DNA of 13,203 nt. Source: an uncultured Planctomycetaceae bacterium (GTDB taxonomy: Bacteria > Planctomycetota > Planctomycetia > Pirellulales > Pirellulaceae). The position numbers and the translations under genes were made by a program. The stretch covers positions 1-13,203 of the forward strand of contig CALELC010000696.1 of assembly GCA_937904535.1 (NCBI GenBank). Reading direction: 5' to 3'. The notes under the pieces are model-generated. The model saw nothing but the letters and a program-made list of their open reading frames with translations. It was not told the origin of the DNA and made no database searches. Position 1 is the stretch's first letter; each line of letters starts with the position of its first letter. This document shows, one piece after another, positions 5,652 through 13,203 of this stretch.

Positions 5652-8600
5652 CTAACGGCCGATTCGCTCGCGGAGCCAGCCCACTCGGGCCGGCCGCAGG
5701 TTGCTTTCGGAGTCAGCGATCCCGGGCAGCAGACGCTCCAGGGTCCCACCGACCGATTCCATCGCGCGCCGCTCGATCTGTGGGTTGGCAACCGGCCCTT
5801 TCACACTCAGCGTCCACAGCGTGTACTGGTTGTCGCCAAAGGGGCGGGCCACGTGACTCCAAATGTTGTGCGGGCTGACGCGGGTGTTGAACAACAGATC
5901 CATCTCGTGCGAGCGGTTGATAGTTCCGGTCCCCTGAAGAGCAATGAGATCGCCCCACAAATGAAGCTCGCGGAAGGTCAGGTTGTCACCGTCGATTGCA
6001 AAGCGTGCCTCGCCATCGGTGAACGCAACAGATTCCGACGGTTTGACTCTCAACATATTGAACACGCTGATCAGCAACGGGAGTTGATAGAGGCTGGCGT
6101 CTGTCAGCTTGGCCGTCCCCGCTCCTCGCAGCAGATGCCCGGCGCCGACGACGCCTTCCAGTCGCAGTTGACCTTGAGCTTTACCGCTGACGCTGTTGTC
6201 GGCCTGGCCGATTTCCAACAGTGCTGTGGCCACATCGACGTTGTTGATCGAGAGCACGACGTCAAACGCGCCGTCGGAGAGCAACACGTCGCCTGACAGT
6301 GCCAACTGGCCACCAAACAGGTTGCCTTGAATGGGCTGACGCGTCGCTCCCACCGCTACGTCACCGGCCAAACTGCCGGGAGGCACACCCGTAGCGGAGG
6401 CAAGCACCAATGATTCACCCAGCAATAAGCGATCGTCACGGATGGCAAACGGCCCCTGAATCGCCGTCAGTTGCTGCGATTCGATGTGCATCGAGTCGAT
6501 GTGGACGACTCCGTCGGCGATCACAGCAGCGCTATCGCGTTTGCCCTGCATGGTGATTTCGCCGCGAATGTCGTGCACGGGACCAACGTCGCCGATCCGG
6601 TTTCCTTCCAATTGCAACGTCACCGCCCAATCGACCGTGGGATCGAGATGGCGCTCGTCGGGCAGCATCACCGAAACCGTCCCCCGCGCGCTCAGCGGAC
6701 CGCGGAGTTGCAACCGCTGGAAAGTACCGCGCACTTCCGCTGGCAACGAAGCGACCAACTCAGCGTCGGGATGCAACCGACTGCCGCTGTGGATATTGAG
6801 ATTCAGACGCCACTGGCCATTGGGAGTGCGATCACAACTGCCATCGGCCGCGATGCGGGTCGAGTCATGCCGGCAATCGAGTCCCTCGATCAGCACCTTG
6901 CTGCCATCAAACCGCATCGCTCCTTCGATCAGATCGAGCCGATAGGGAACATCGGCAGGCCGCAGACTAACCGTGCGGTTATCAATCGTCGGCCGCGGAT
7001 GTTGGTGGGCTGCGATGGTGAGTTTCGGTTCACGCCACGTATCCGCGTGATGCACCACTACCTCGATTTGATCGAGCACACCGGTCGGTGACAGGCTATC
7101 CCAGATCTGCCGAGAGTTTTCGGCCAGCGCCGCGCGAAGCGACTCATCCAGCGGCAGATCGCGCCCCTGAAACCGGAGCGCCAACTGCCAGTCGCCATCG
7201 GTCGGATGCGGGGCATCATCAGGCATCCCCAGGAAACTGCCTTCGCAGCGAATGCGGGCGTTGTCACTATTGCTCGCCTGAAAGCCGATCAGCCGGACCC
7301 AATCGTCGTGTACCGTGATTTGGCCACGAACCTCGTACAGCGGATAGGGAAACTCTTTGTACCGCAGCGAGCCTCCGCTGACGCGCAAATCGAGTGATTT
7401 ACGCGGTTGTCCTCGCTCATCGCGGTCGAATCGCGCTGCCACCAGGTGAATGCTGCCGCTCGGAGAAAGCGAACGGACAAACTCTTCCAACGGTGAGGTC
7501 GGTTCGCCATAGGGAGTCAGTGCCGTGAGCAGCGGCGAGTCGATCGGCACTGGTCCGTCGGCGGCCAGTTGCAACCAGGTCGCACCTTTATGTCCCGGCA
7601 GCGTCTCCTCAAACGCCACGCTCAGACGTTGGCCTCCAATGCGTCCGCTAAGCCCATCGGACCAAGCAGTCGAGTCATTGAACTGCAGTTTGCCGATCAG
7701 CTGCGAAACCGGGTAAGGAAAGCGACTCAGCTGGACATCGACGCCCTGCAGCTCCGCGGCCCCCTGCGTTACCCACACGCCCCCAAGCCTTGCCAGCTGC
7801 AAGTCGAGGTCGATGGGGCCGGTTGGGCGGATTTTATCCCACGCTTCGCTCGCCGCTGGCGGTAACTTGCGGGCCAGTCGCTCGTTGACCAGCAAGCCGC
7901 TGGCATTCAAACGACCGCGAATATCGGCGGTGTCGTGCCAGCCATCAACCGTGGCCGAAAGCCGTAGCGCCGCGTCACCAAACTGTGCCTGCGCCCACTG
8001 CACCTCCGTCCCGCCGGCATTCATGGAGATTCGTCCCGAGAGCTTCTCCAGCGGCTGCGGCAGACTGGCGTGATCAAAGCGACCGTCGCGGACAGCCCAG
8101 TTCACCGTAAACCTCAGTGGCAGATTCGGCGCCACCGCGTCCGCAGCCGTAGCGTTCGCTAACGGAGTCGCATGAGCGGGCGTCGGCGGGCTGGCCGAGG
8201 CCGACAAGGGCCCGGCAACCGTCCACTGAACATCGGTCAGCAGGCTCAGTCCAGCCAACTGTTCCTGTCGCCGCGGCGAGACAAACGGCAGCTGCCGGAC
8301 GAGCAACGGGTCGATTCGCAGCCCCGCCGCGTCGCCTTGAATCGCGAGCTGTCCTGCGTCGATCGTACCGACCAATCGCACTTGATCGACAAAGGTTCCG
8401 GCCGCCGTGATCGCGAAGCGACCATGGAACGGTCGCGGGGCGACTTCGACAGCGGGCTGCGAACGGGACAGCGGCGGATCACCGCTGCCCACCACGGACT
8501 CGGTCGGCTCGCCGACCCGTTCGAGCTTGACGTTGATGTGATCTAACTCCAGCGGACGGCTAACACCCGCGGCATGCAGCCGAATCCGTGCATCTCGCAA

Positions 8601-9071
8601 CTGGACGAGGGGACACGGCTCTTCTACCACCAGCGGTGGCCAAAGCAATTCCGCTGACCACTGGCCGCTAGCATTCTGCCACAGATCGGCGACCAACCCA
8701 TCGACGATCATTTTCCGCGGCCGGATCGGGATTGCAGCGTCGAGCACCCGGTCCAGTTCCATATCGCTCAGGACTGTCAGCCGAGCGATCTTCAGCACCG
8801 AGCGGGCCGGGCCGGTCTCATCAGCCAAACGCGTGTTAAACTCGATTCCATCGAGGGTTAGGACACCGTCTTTATCGACTCGCCCGGCAGCGACGCGAAC
8901 GTCCAGATGAGGATAATGCGCTTGCAGCCGCGCCTGCAGATGGCGGCGAATCTGATCGCCGACGGTTTGCGGCGCAAGAAAATAAACCCCGCCGCCGATG
9001 TTCAGCAAAATCAGCGCAGCAAACAGCCAGCGGGCTGTGCGAGATGATCGTGCGACAGGTCGGGATTCCAT
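5652..9071 (-). CDS. Large AsmA/TamB-like envelope protein with an N-terminal membrane anchor and about five repeats
   Basis: From ATG 9071 the product has 1139 residues. Residues about 13-32 (ARWLFAALILLNIGGGVYFL) form one membrane anchor, and the rest is a long beta-rich, mostly hydrophilic region expected in the periplasm. About residues 965-1100 resemble the AsmA-like C-terminal region (PF13502 type): GAGTAKLTDASLYQLPLLIS, then FAIDGDNLTFRELHLWGDLIALQGTGTI. Internally a motif like FPYPLYEVRGQITVHDDWV recurs near residues 337, 451, 574, 708 and 830. A second motif (WDxLSPTGxID) recurs near 409, 532 and 656. These point to ~120-residue modules. AsmA-like and TamB proteins form grooved beta bridges linked to lipid transport between membranes, so a similar role is inferred. 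The frame extends to a TTG at 9125, but ATG 9071 directly precedes the basic stretch and anchor and is preferred. It follows the glycosyltransferase pair on the same strand after a 163-base gap. Confidence 0.85.
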   Translation of the reverse strand: MESRPVARSSRTARWLFAALILLNIGGGVYFLAPQTVGDQIRRHLQARLQAHYPHLDVRVAAGRVDKDGVLTLDGIEFNTRLADETGPARSVLKIARLTVLSDMELDRVLDAAIPIRPRKMIVDGLVADLWQNASGQWSAELLWPPLVVEEPCPLVQLRDARIRLHAAGVSRPLELDHINVKLERVGEPTESVVGSGDPPLSRSQPAVEVAPRPFHGRFAITAAGTFVDQVRLVGTIDAGQLAIQGDAAGLRIDPLLVRQLPFVSPRRQEQLAGLSLLTDVQWTVAGPLSASASPPTPAHATPLANATAADAVAPNLPLRFTVNWAVRDGRFDHASLPQPLEKLSGRISMNAGGTEVQWAQAQFGDAALRLSATVDGWHDTADIRGRLNASGLLVNERLARKLPPAASEAWDKIRPTGPIDLDLQLARLGGVWVTQGAAELQGVDVQLSRFPYPVSQLIGKLQFNDSTAWSDGLSGRIGGQRLSVAFEETLPGHKGATWLQLAADGPVPIDSPLLTALTPYGEPTSPLEEFVRSLSPSGSIHLVAARFDRDERGQPRKSLDLRVSGGSLRYKEFPYPLYEVRGQITVHDDWVRLIGFQASNSDNARIRCEGSFLGMPDDAPHPTDGDWQLALRFQGRDLPLDESLRAALAENSRQIWDSLSPTGVLDQIEVVVHHADTWREPKLTIAAHQHPRPTIDNRTVSLRPADVPYRLDLIEGAMRFDGSKVLIEGLDCRHDSTRIAADGSCDRTPNGQWRLNLNIHSGSRLHPDAELVASLPAEVRGTFQRLQLRGPLSARGTVSVMLPDERHLDPTVDWAVTLQLEGNRIGDVGPVHDIRGEITMQGKRDSAAVIADGVVHIDSMHIESQQLTAIQGPFAIRDDRLLLGESLVLASATGVPPGSLAGDVAVGATRQPIQGNLFGGQLALSGDVLLSDGAFDVVLSINNVDVATALLEIGQADNSVSGKAQGQLRLEGVVGAGHLLRGAGTAKLTDASLYQLPLLISVFNMLRVKPSESVAFTDGEARFAIDGDNLTFRELHLWGDLIALQGTGTINRSHEMDLLFNTRVSPHNIWSHVARPFGDNQYTLWTLSVKGPVANPQIERRAMESVGGTLERLLPGIADSESNLRPARVGWLRERIGR

Positions 9072-9098
9072 ACCGGTACTACTGCGGCAGCAAAATAC

Positions 9099-9118
9099 TG
9101 CATCGATCCATCGATGCA
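9099..9118. promoter_or_regulatory. Perfect 9-bp inverted repeat upstream of the AsmA-like gene
   Basis: TGCATCGAT at 9099-9107 and ATCGATGCA at 9110-9118 are perfect reverse complements separated by CC. The element lies 28 bases upstream of the preferred ATG at 9071, a typical place for an operator bound by a dimeric regulator or for a leader hairpin. A 20-base near-perfect dyad is unlikely by chance at a given place. If translation started at the alternative TTG at 9125, the element would be coding. Confidence 0.45.
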
Positions 9119-9151
9119 AGCGCAAGTCACGACCGCAGAAGCGATTGTCGC

Positions 9152-9210
9152 TCTGGGGTCTGCTGATCGCCGGGGATCAGATCATGCGCGTCGGTTCGCT
9201 GAGCCCCAGA
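9152..9210. repeat. Nested inverted repeats in the gap between GT-C and AsmA-like genes
   Basis: TCTGGGG at 9152-9158 pairs perfectly with CCCCAGA at 9204-9210, and between them CTGATC at 9163-9168 pairs with GATCAG at 9175-9180 around a 6-base loop. On the minus strand this lies just after the glycosyltransferase stop codon (9235) and before the AsmA-like start. It could fold as a branched RNA structure attenuating read-through or protecting a 3' end. There is no T-tract, and the outer loop of 45 bases is long, so this is weak. Confidence 0.3.
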
Positions 9211-9234
9211 CAACGCGCGATCCTAGTCCCGACC

Positions 9235-10851
9235 TCACGCTTTGAGCCACCCCAAAAAGTTGAGATACCGGTAAATCCAGGGGTGTTGCCACGGCGATTC
9301 AAGCGAAATCGCAACCGAGAAGACGCTTCCCGCGATCAGCACCACCAGTAGCCAACGGCCCCAGCGGTTAGCGCCACAGGCCTGCGCCGCTGGCAACAGT
9401 GCCCAAATCCACAGCGGCGCAAACCACAACATCCAGCGGAACGAGCTGCTCACCCCGCCGTAGTTCCGGTCGATCAGCGGCCGACTGATGTAAAACGCTA
9501 AGCAAACCAGCGTGGCAAGGATGATCGCAACATTGAGCCACCACCGACTCCGCAGCCGTGACTCTCGAAAGCGCAGATACCAACCAATCGGGACAAGTAG
9601 CCAGATCGGAGTCAGCGAAAACAGACCGTAGTAACCCAACAACAGGTGAAAGCTGTACACCAAGCGGTTCGGCTCGCCACGATCGACACCGCGGCGGGGC
9701 GTGGTCCAGTAGCTCCCGGGATAGTCGTACCAGTTGTCCCAGCGATGCACGTTCCAGCGGTGTTCGTCGGCCGGGTCGCGGCGGAGCACGAACCGCTGGT
9801 GTCGCTGTTCCGTTTCCACCAACCAGCGATCAGCCTGAGCGGTCGATGCGATCCGCAGCGGCTCGTCGCGGTTACGTGGATGCAGTGCGTCGGCCGCACG
9901 CAGTTTCGCAGCAATCTGTTCCGCTGTCGGCAACTCCGCGTTCGCCTGCTCGGTGATCAAGCTGACCAGTACGGGCCCATCGCTGCGATGTGCGTAGGGC
10001 GGGATCAATGTTTGATGGGCTAGCCAGTTGGTGCCAAAAAACGCCGCCGCAACGATCGCGGCACCGGGCACAAAGCCGACCAGGGTCGAAAGCACGTTTT
10101 GCCGCAAAAACAACGCAAACCAAAGCACGAACATCAACAGCGCCGGCAATTCACAAGTGACCGTGAACGCCGCTGCCGCACCGGCCCAAAACGCCCCCGG
10201 TGTCAGTGGCCACCCCGAATGACGGCTTTCGCGGCGGAGGTAGAGCAGCAGCACCACGGCAGTGGCCGCGGCGGCCGGGAGGTGATTGTTGAGCGACACC
10301 GACATTGGCAACAGCATCGTGCCGAAGCAAGCCGCGGCTAACACCGCGAGCTGAGAAAACTCACGGATCCCGCTGCGTTGGATCACGCTCCGGATCGCGA
10401 CCAAGAACACCCACAGCACCGGCAAGTTGACCAGTGCCAACAAGATGCGGGTCATGTAGATCGGCTGCGCGGTTAAGCTCATCCCGAGCACAACTTTGGC
10501 TGCGGCGTAGACACCGGCGACCAGCGTGGCCAACAGTGGCGGTTTGCTGCTGTAGTGGTGCATCTGGCCGTCGCTGCCGGTGTGTTGTACCCGGTCGATG
10601 CTGTTCCACGGCCGCCGCCGACCCGACTTATCGGTGATCGCCACCCAGCGGTCGATCTCGTAAGTACCGTCTTCGACCAGCGCCGCGACGGTTGCCCAGC
10701 GGCTGCGATCGTTGGCGCTCAGGAACGCCGTGTCGCCCTCAGCGCTGCGGACAACCGCAATCCGACCAGCGGCAACAGCTAGCGTCAGAGCGATCAGGAT
10801 CACGCCGACCTGGTTGCAAAGAATCGCCTCAGGCGTCGGCTTGAGCTTCAC
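9235..10851 (-). CDS. Polytopic membrane protein, GT-C-like (ArnT/PMT-type) glycosyltransferase candidate
   Basis: A 538-residue integral membrane protein with about ten or eleven predicted membrane segments, the first at about 12-34. The first extracytoplasmic loop carries SANDRSRWATVAALVEDGTYEID (45-67), with acidic residues where GT-C enzymes place their catalytic Asp. SSKPPLLATLVAG (101-113) follows, resembling the KPPL segment of ArnT/PMT-type glycosyltransferases. A loop of about 120 residues (280-398), rich in Trp, Arg and Asp, separates the two halves. DRNYGGVSSSFRWMLWFAPLWI (461-482) resembles a conserved segment of related planctomycete proteins. The start is a GTG at 10851, overlapping the end of the upstream GT2 gene by 23 bases, so the two are almost certainly one transcript and translationally coupled. 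The likely role is transfer of a sugar from a polyprenyl-phosphate carrier to an envelope acceptor. Neither donor nor acceptor can be read from the sequence, and remote homology was judged by eye. Confidence 0.72.
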   Translation of the reverse strand: MKLKPTPEAILCNQVGVILIALTLAVAAGRIAVVRSAEGDTAFLSANDRSRWATVAALVEDGTYEIDRWVAITDKSGRRRPWNSIDRVQHTGSDGQMHHYSSKPPLLATLVAGVYAAAKVVLGMSLTAQPIYMTRILLALVNLPVLWVFLVAIRSVIQRSGIREFSQLAVLAAACFGTMLLPMSVSLNNHLPAAAATAVVLLLYLRRESRHSGWPLTPGAFWAGAAAAFTVTCELPALLMFVLWFALFLRQNVLSTLVGFVPGAAIVAAAFFGTNWLAHQTLIPPYAHRSDGPVLVSLITEQANAELPTAEQIAAKLRAADALHPRNRDEPLRIASTAQADRWLVETEQRHQRFVLRRDPADEHRWNVHRWDNWYDYPGSYWTTPRRGVDRGEPNRLVYSFHLLLGYYGLFSLTPIWLLVPIGWYLRFRESRLRSRWWLNVAIILATLVCLAFYISRPLIDRNYGGVSSSFRWMLWFAPLWIWALLPAAQACGANRWGRWLLVVLIAGSVFSVAISLESPWQHPWIYRYLNFLGWLKA

Positions 10852-11848
10852 GGAGCGTCTCTCGGGCTAAGCTAGTCGTGGTTTGAGCGATCGAAGCCGG
10901 CGGGATTTGCCGCCGGGCGATGGAGGTAATCAGTTCGGCCAACAAGCCCGCCACCAGCCACTGGGCGCCGAGCAGCACCGCGGTGATGCAATAGTAAAAC
11001 ACGGCCGTCTGATGCAAATGCAGTGGCTCCAGTCCGGCAACCGACCAAGTCCAGATCCGAGCGATGGTCAAGTAAATCATCCCCAGGGCGCCGGCGGCAA
11101 AGCAGATCAGCCCCGCCGAACCGATCAAATGGAGCGGCCGCTGGGCAAACCCGGTCAAGAAGTAGATCGTCAGCAGATCGAGAAAGCCCTTGATGATCCG
11201 TGACAGGCCGTATTTGGAATGGCCGTAGGGGCGGGCATGGTGTTCGACCACGATCTCGCCGACCGTCCACCCCCGGGCTGCAGCGAGCACCGGCACGAAG
11301 CGGTGCAGCTCGCCATACAACTTCACTTCGTTGAAGATCTCGCGGCGATAGGCTTTGAACCCGCAGTTGTGGTCGTGTAGCACCACCCCAGTCAGCTTCG
11401 AGACGAGGAAGTTAAACACGGCGCTGGGCAACGTCTTGTGCCAAGGGTCGTTGCGGACCTGCTTCCAGCCGCTGACCACGTCGTAGCCCTGGCGGATTTG
11501 CTCCAAAAAGCGAGGGATTTCCTTCGGATCGTCCTGCAGGTCGGCATCCATGGTGATCACCAGTTCGGTGTCGGCGGCATCAAAGCCGGTCGCGAGCGCC
11601 GCCGCCTTGCCGAAATTGCGTCGCAGGCGAATCCCATGGGTGTGGCCATATTCGGTTGCCAGTTCACAGATCGTTTTCCAGGAACCGTCAGTCGAGCCAT
11701 CGTCGACGAAGATGATCTCAAACTCACCGGCCACCCCGGTGGACTGCGCGACGGCCAATGCCTCGAGGATCCCTTGGTGCAGGGGTCGCAGTGAGGGCTG
11801 CTCGTTGAGCAGCGGAATAACAATGGCAACCGCAGGGGCAACGGGCAT
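10829..11848 (-). CDS. GT2 family polyprenyl-phosphate glycosyltransferase (DPM1/GtrB/ArnC-like) with two C-terminal membrane segments
   Basis: A 339-residue GT-A fold glycosyltransferase of family 2. The N-terminal nucleotide-binding strand is VAIVIPLLNEQPSL (7-20), followed by FVDDGSTDGSW (47-57, Asp49-Asp50) and the metal-binding DAD of ITMDADLQDDPKEIP (101-103). Then come NCGFKAYRREIF (161-172) and the conserved RPYGHSKYGLSRI (206-218), both typical of the dolichol-phosphate mannose synthase, GtrB and ArnC group. Two membrane segments at about 240-262 and 283-306 anchor it as in GtrB. These enzymes move a sugar from a nucleotide donor to polyprenyl phosphate at the cytoplasmic face; the sugar cannot be inferred. 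The ATG at 11848 lies directly before the first strand, and no Shine-Dalgarno site is evident. The 3' end overlaps the GT-C-like gene by 23 bases, matching the usual functional pairing of a donor-making enzyme with a membrane transferase. Confidence 0.92.
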   Translation of the reverse strand: MPVAPAVAIVIPLLNEQPSLRPLHQGILEALAVAQSTGVAGEFEIIFVDDGSTDGSWKTICELATEYGHTHGIRLRRNFGKAAALATGFDAADTELVITMDADLQDDPKEIPRFLEQIRQGYDVVSGWKQVRNDPWHKTLPSAVFNFLVSKLTGVVLHDHNCGFKAYRREIFNEVKLYGELHRFVPVLAAARGWTVGEIVVEHHARPYGHSKYGLSRIIKGFLDLLTIYFLTGFAQRPLHLIGSAGLICFAAGALGMIYLTIARIWTWSVAGLEPLHLHQTAVFYYCITAVLLGAQWLVAGLLAELITSIARRQIPPASIAQTTTSLARETLREAQADA

Positions 11849-12259
11849 CGGTGGTTCCGCAGTAAGCGCTGTCCAGCAAGCACACGCACGCGGACAGAGT
11901 CAAGCGTGACATCCACCAGCAAGTCTGGGGAGTCGCGTTGGCAGGAGGTGCGAGGTGGGGTCTCTCCGCTGCGCCAAACCTTCAACTTAACTACTCGTTT
12001 GCAATTTGGCCAGCTAAGGCGAGGTCGGCCGCAGTCGCGGCGAACGTCCGGTCCCAAGAGAGCAATCACCCCTGATGGCGGATGAGCGGCGAATAGGATT
12101 TCATCGCAATCAATGTCGTTGGCCTAAATATCAAAAATCGCGGTAGCATCCAAGCAGGAATAATCCCTACTTTCCCTCCAGCCCACCCGGTGTAACGACC
12201 GATACGCCCGAATGAAGATGTTCTAACCTGCGGACACGTTACCGCGCTAAGGACCGAAG
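11849..12259. other. Divergent intergenic region between the GT2 and thioredoxin-like genes
   Basis: This 411-base stretch must hold promoters for both flanking genes, which are transcribed outward. An AT-rich segment at about 12095-12145 is the likeliest promoter zone for the thioredoxin-like gene, but I found no convincing -35/-10 pair. CTGTCC at 11869-11874 and GGACAG at 11892-11897 form a 6-base inverted repeat about 20 bases upstream of the GT2 start. A minus-strand frame that begins at 12069 and runs into the GT2 gene in another frame has no recognisable protein sense. I see no gene, RNA or repeat array here. Confidence 0.55.
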
Positions 12260-13203
12260 ATGCGTCACTTGCTTCCCTCGCTTGCCGTCTTGTCTCTCGC
12301 TCTGATCAGTTCAGCAGCGAGGGCCGAAATCCACTGGGAAAGCAGCCTGAAAGTGGCTCACGCCCAGGCTCAGCTGGAAGGAAAATTGCTGTTGTTGCAT
12401 TTCTACAGCGACAACTGTGTGTGGTGTGACCGCTTGGAAGCCGGCGCGTTCCAGCAACCTGAAGTTGCTGATGCGATTCACCGCCACTACGTGCCCGTCA
12501 AGATTCATGCTGGCCAGAACCCGAATCTCGCCAAGACATTTCGGGTCAACGCTTTTCCCACTGACGTGATTGTCACCACTGAGGGCACCGCGCTAGCACA
12601 CGGCACCAGCCCTCAGGCGGCCGACAAGTACGTCACGATGCTCAATCACTACGCCGAAGCCGCCAAAACGGCGACAGTGGTGGCAGGCAATCCAGCGACG
12701 CCAGCGGCTGCACCGCCCGCGGGCCCAGCAACTGATCCCGTGGACAGCAACCTGGTCGACAGCAACCGCGGAAGCGAGCCTGCGAGCGGGACGCCGGTCA
12801 TCGCCGCTTCTCATCGCAACGCCGCGGTCGAAACCCGGCCTGCTGCACCGCCCAAACTGGCGCTCGACGGATTCTGCGCCGTTTCGATTTCCGACAAACG
12901 CGAATGGGTCGAAGGCAATCCCGAGTTTGGCGTGATCCACTTGGGGAACCTGTATCTGTTCGTCGACGAAGCGGCGATGGCCAAGTTCCTCGCCGACCCG
13001 GAGCCTTACACCCCGGTCTTAAATGGAATGGACGTGGTGCGGTTCTTTGAAGAAAAGCGGATCGTGCCGGGCAAACGCGAGTTTGGCGTCAAAGACCCGG
13101 ACTCCAACCGCATGTTCTTCTTCTCTGATCACGCGGCCATGGTCCACTTCGAAGACCAGCACACCCGCTACACCGAAGCCGCGATTGCGATCACCCGCCA
13201 AGC
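12260..13203 (+). CDS. Secreted thioredoxin-fold protein with C-terminal YHS-like region (3' truncated by window edge)
   Basis: The frame opens at ATG 12260, preceded by a good Shine-Dalgarno site (AAGGA, 6 bases upstream), and runs off the right edge after 314 codons. Residues 1-22 are a Sec signal peptide (MRHLLPSLAVLSLALISSAARA, cut before Glu23). Residues about 24-130 form a thioredoxin-like domain of the Thioredoxin_7 type: LLLLHFYSDNCVWCDRLEAG carries the redox pair Cys53-x-x-Cys56, and NAFPTDVIV holds the cis-proline Pro100. An Ala/Pro-rich linker (about 135-198) leads to LDGFCAVSISDKREWVEGN (202-220) and FGVIHLGNLYLFVDEAAMAKFLADPEPYTPVLNGMDVV, which resembles the YHS-like domain found in planctomycete proteins. 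A second, weaker segment follows (FGVKDPDSNRMFFFSDHAAMVHFED). The product is probably a periplasmic thiol-disulfide or metal-handling protein; the substrate is unknown. The first domain is firm, the YHS-like call is by eye. Confidence 0.85.
   Translation, partial: MRHLLPSLAVLSLALISSAARAEIHWESSLKVAHAQAQLEGKLLLLHFYSDNCVWCDRLEAGAFQQPEVADAIHRHYVPVKIHAGQNPNLAKTFRVNAFPTDVIVTTEGTALAHGTSPQAADKYVTMLNHYAEAAKTATVVAGNPATPAAAPPAGPATDPVDSNLVDSNRGSEPASGTPVIAASHRNAAVETRPAAPPKLALDGFCAVSISDKREWVEGNPEFGVIHLGNLYLFVDEAAMAKFLADPEPYTPVLNGMDVVRFFEEKRIVPGKREFGVKDPDSNRMFFFSDHAAMVHFEDQHTRYTEAAIAITRQ

Noticed and set aside
5577..6296. 239-codon plus-strand open frame
   Set aside because: It lies antisense to the AsmA-like gene, has no recognisable domain or ribosome site, and reads like a high-GC shadow frame.
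9072..9125. TTG 9125 as the start of the AsmA-like protein
   Set aside because: The ATG at 9071 gives a normal short basic N-terminus before the membrane anchor, and the extension covers a perfect palindrome better explained as regulatory.
11557..12069. 170-codon minus-strand open frame entering the GT2 gene
   Set aside because: It is in a different frame from the GT2 gene, its downstream half is a shadow of GT2, and the upstream half has no family resemblance.

Overview
This window looks like chromosomal DNA from a planctomycete, most likely a member of the Pirellulaceae (Rhodopirellula-like). The best evidence is a DUF1559 protein with a type IV prepilin leader and the H-x9-DG C-terminal motif, a family expanded almost only in Planctomycetes. 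Moderately high GC, few clear Shine-Dalgarno sites, large envelope proteins and a secreted thioredoxin/YHS-like fusion agree with this. I saw no mobile element, CRISPR array, rRNA or tRNA.

Layout. (1) 1-732, minus: N-terminal part of a two-TM, HAMP-containing sensor protein, cut by the window edge. (2) 733-1038: divergent intergenic region with three copies of CGGTGAT. (3) 1039-2076, plus: DUF1559 pseudopilin-like protein, probably starting at a TTG. (4) 2252-4831, plus: CHASE3-GAF-HisKA-HATPase-REC hybrid histidine kinase with a long Ala/Pro linker. (5) 4838-5011, minus: 57-residue DUF1328 membrane protein, convergent with the kinase. A perfect hairpin spans both stop codons, and a textbook sigma-54 (-24/-12) promoter lies upstream at 5135-5150. 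(6) 5012-5651: long gap holding that promoter, two palindromes and otherwise no recognisable gene. (7) 5652-9071, minus: 1139-residue AsmA/TamB-like protein with an N-terminal anchor and about five ~120-residue repeats. (8) 9235-10851 and 10829-11848, minus: an overlapping pair, a polytopic GT-C-like glycosyltransferase and its upstream GT2 polyprenyl-phosphate glycosyltransferase. (9) 11849-12259: divergent intergenic region. (10) 12260 to the right edge, plus: secreted thioredoxin-fold protein with a C-terminal YHS-like region, cut by the window end.

How the genes may work together. The GT2/GT-C pair fits the known two-step scheme in which a GT2 enzyme loads a sugar on polyprenyl phosphate and a GT-C enzyme transfers it on the periplasmic side. 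The AsmA-like protein directly downstream is of a type tied to envelope lipid transport, so 5652-11848 may be a cell-envelope glycolipid module; this is inference from gene order. The left half is sensory: two sensor proteins flank a DUF1559 protein. No sigma-54 activator is encoded here, so the DUF1328 promoter must be driven from elsewhere. The most noteworthy observations are the sigma-54 promoter on a tiny DUF1328 gene, the repeat architecture of the AsmA-like protein, and the hairpin shared by the two convergent stop codons.
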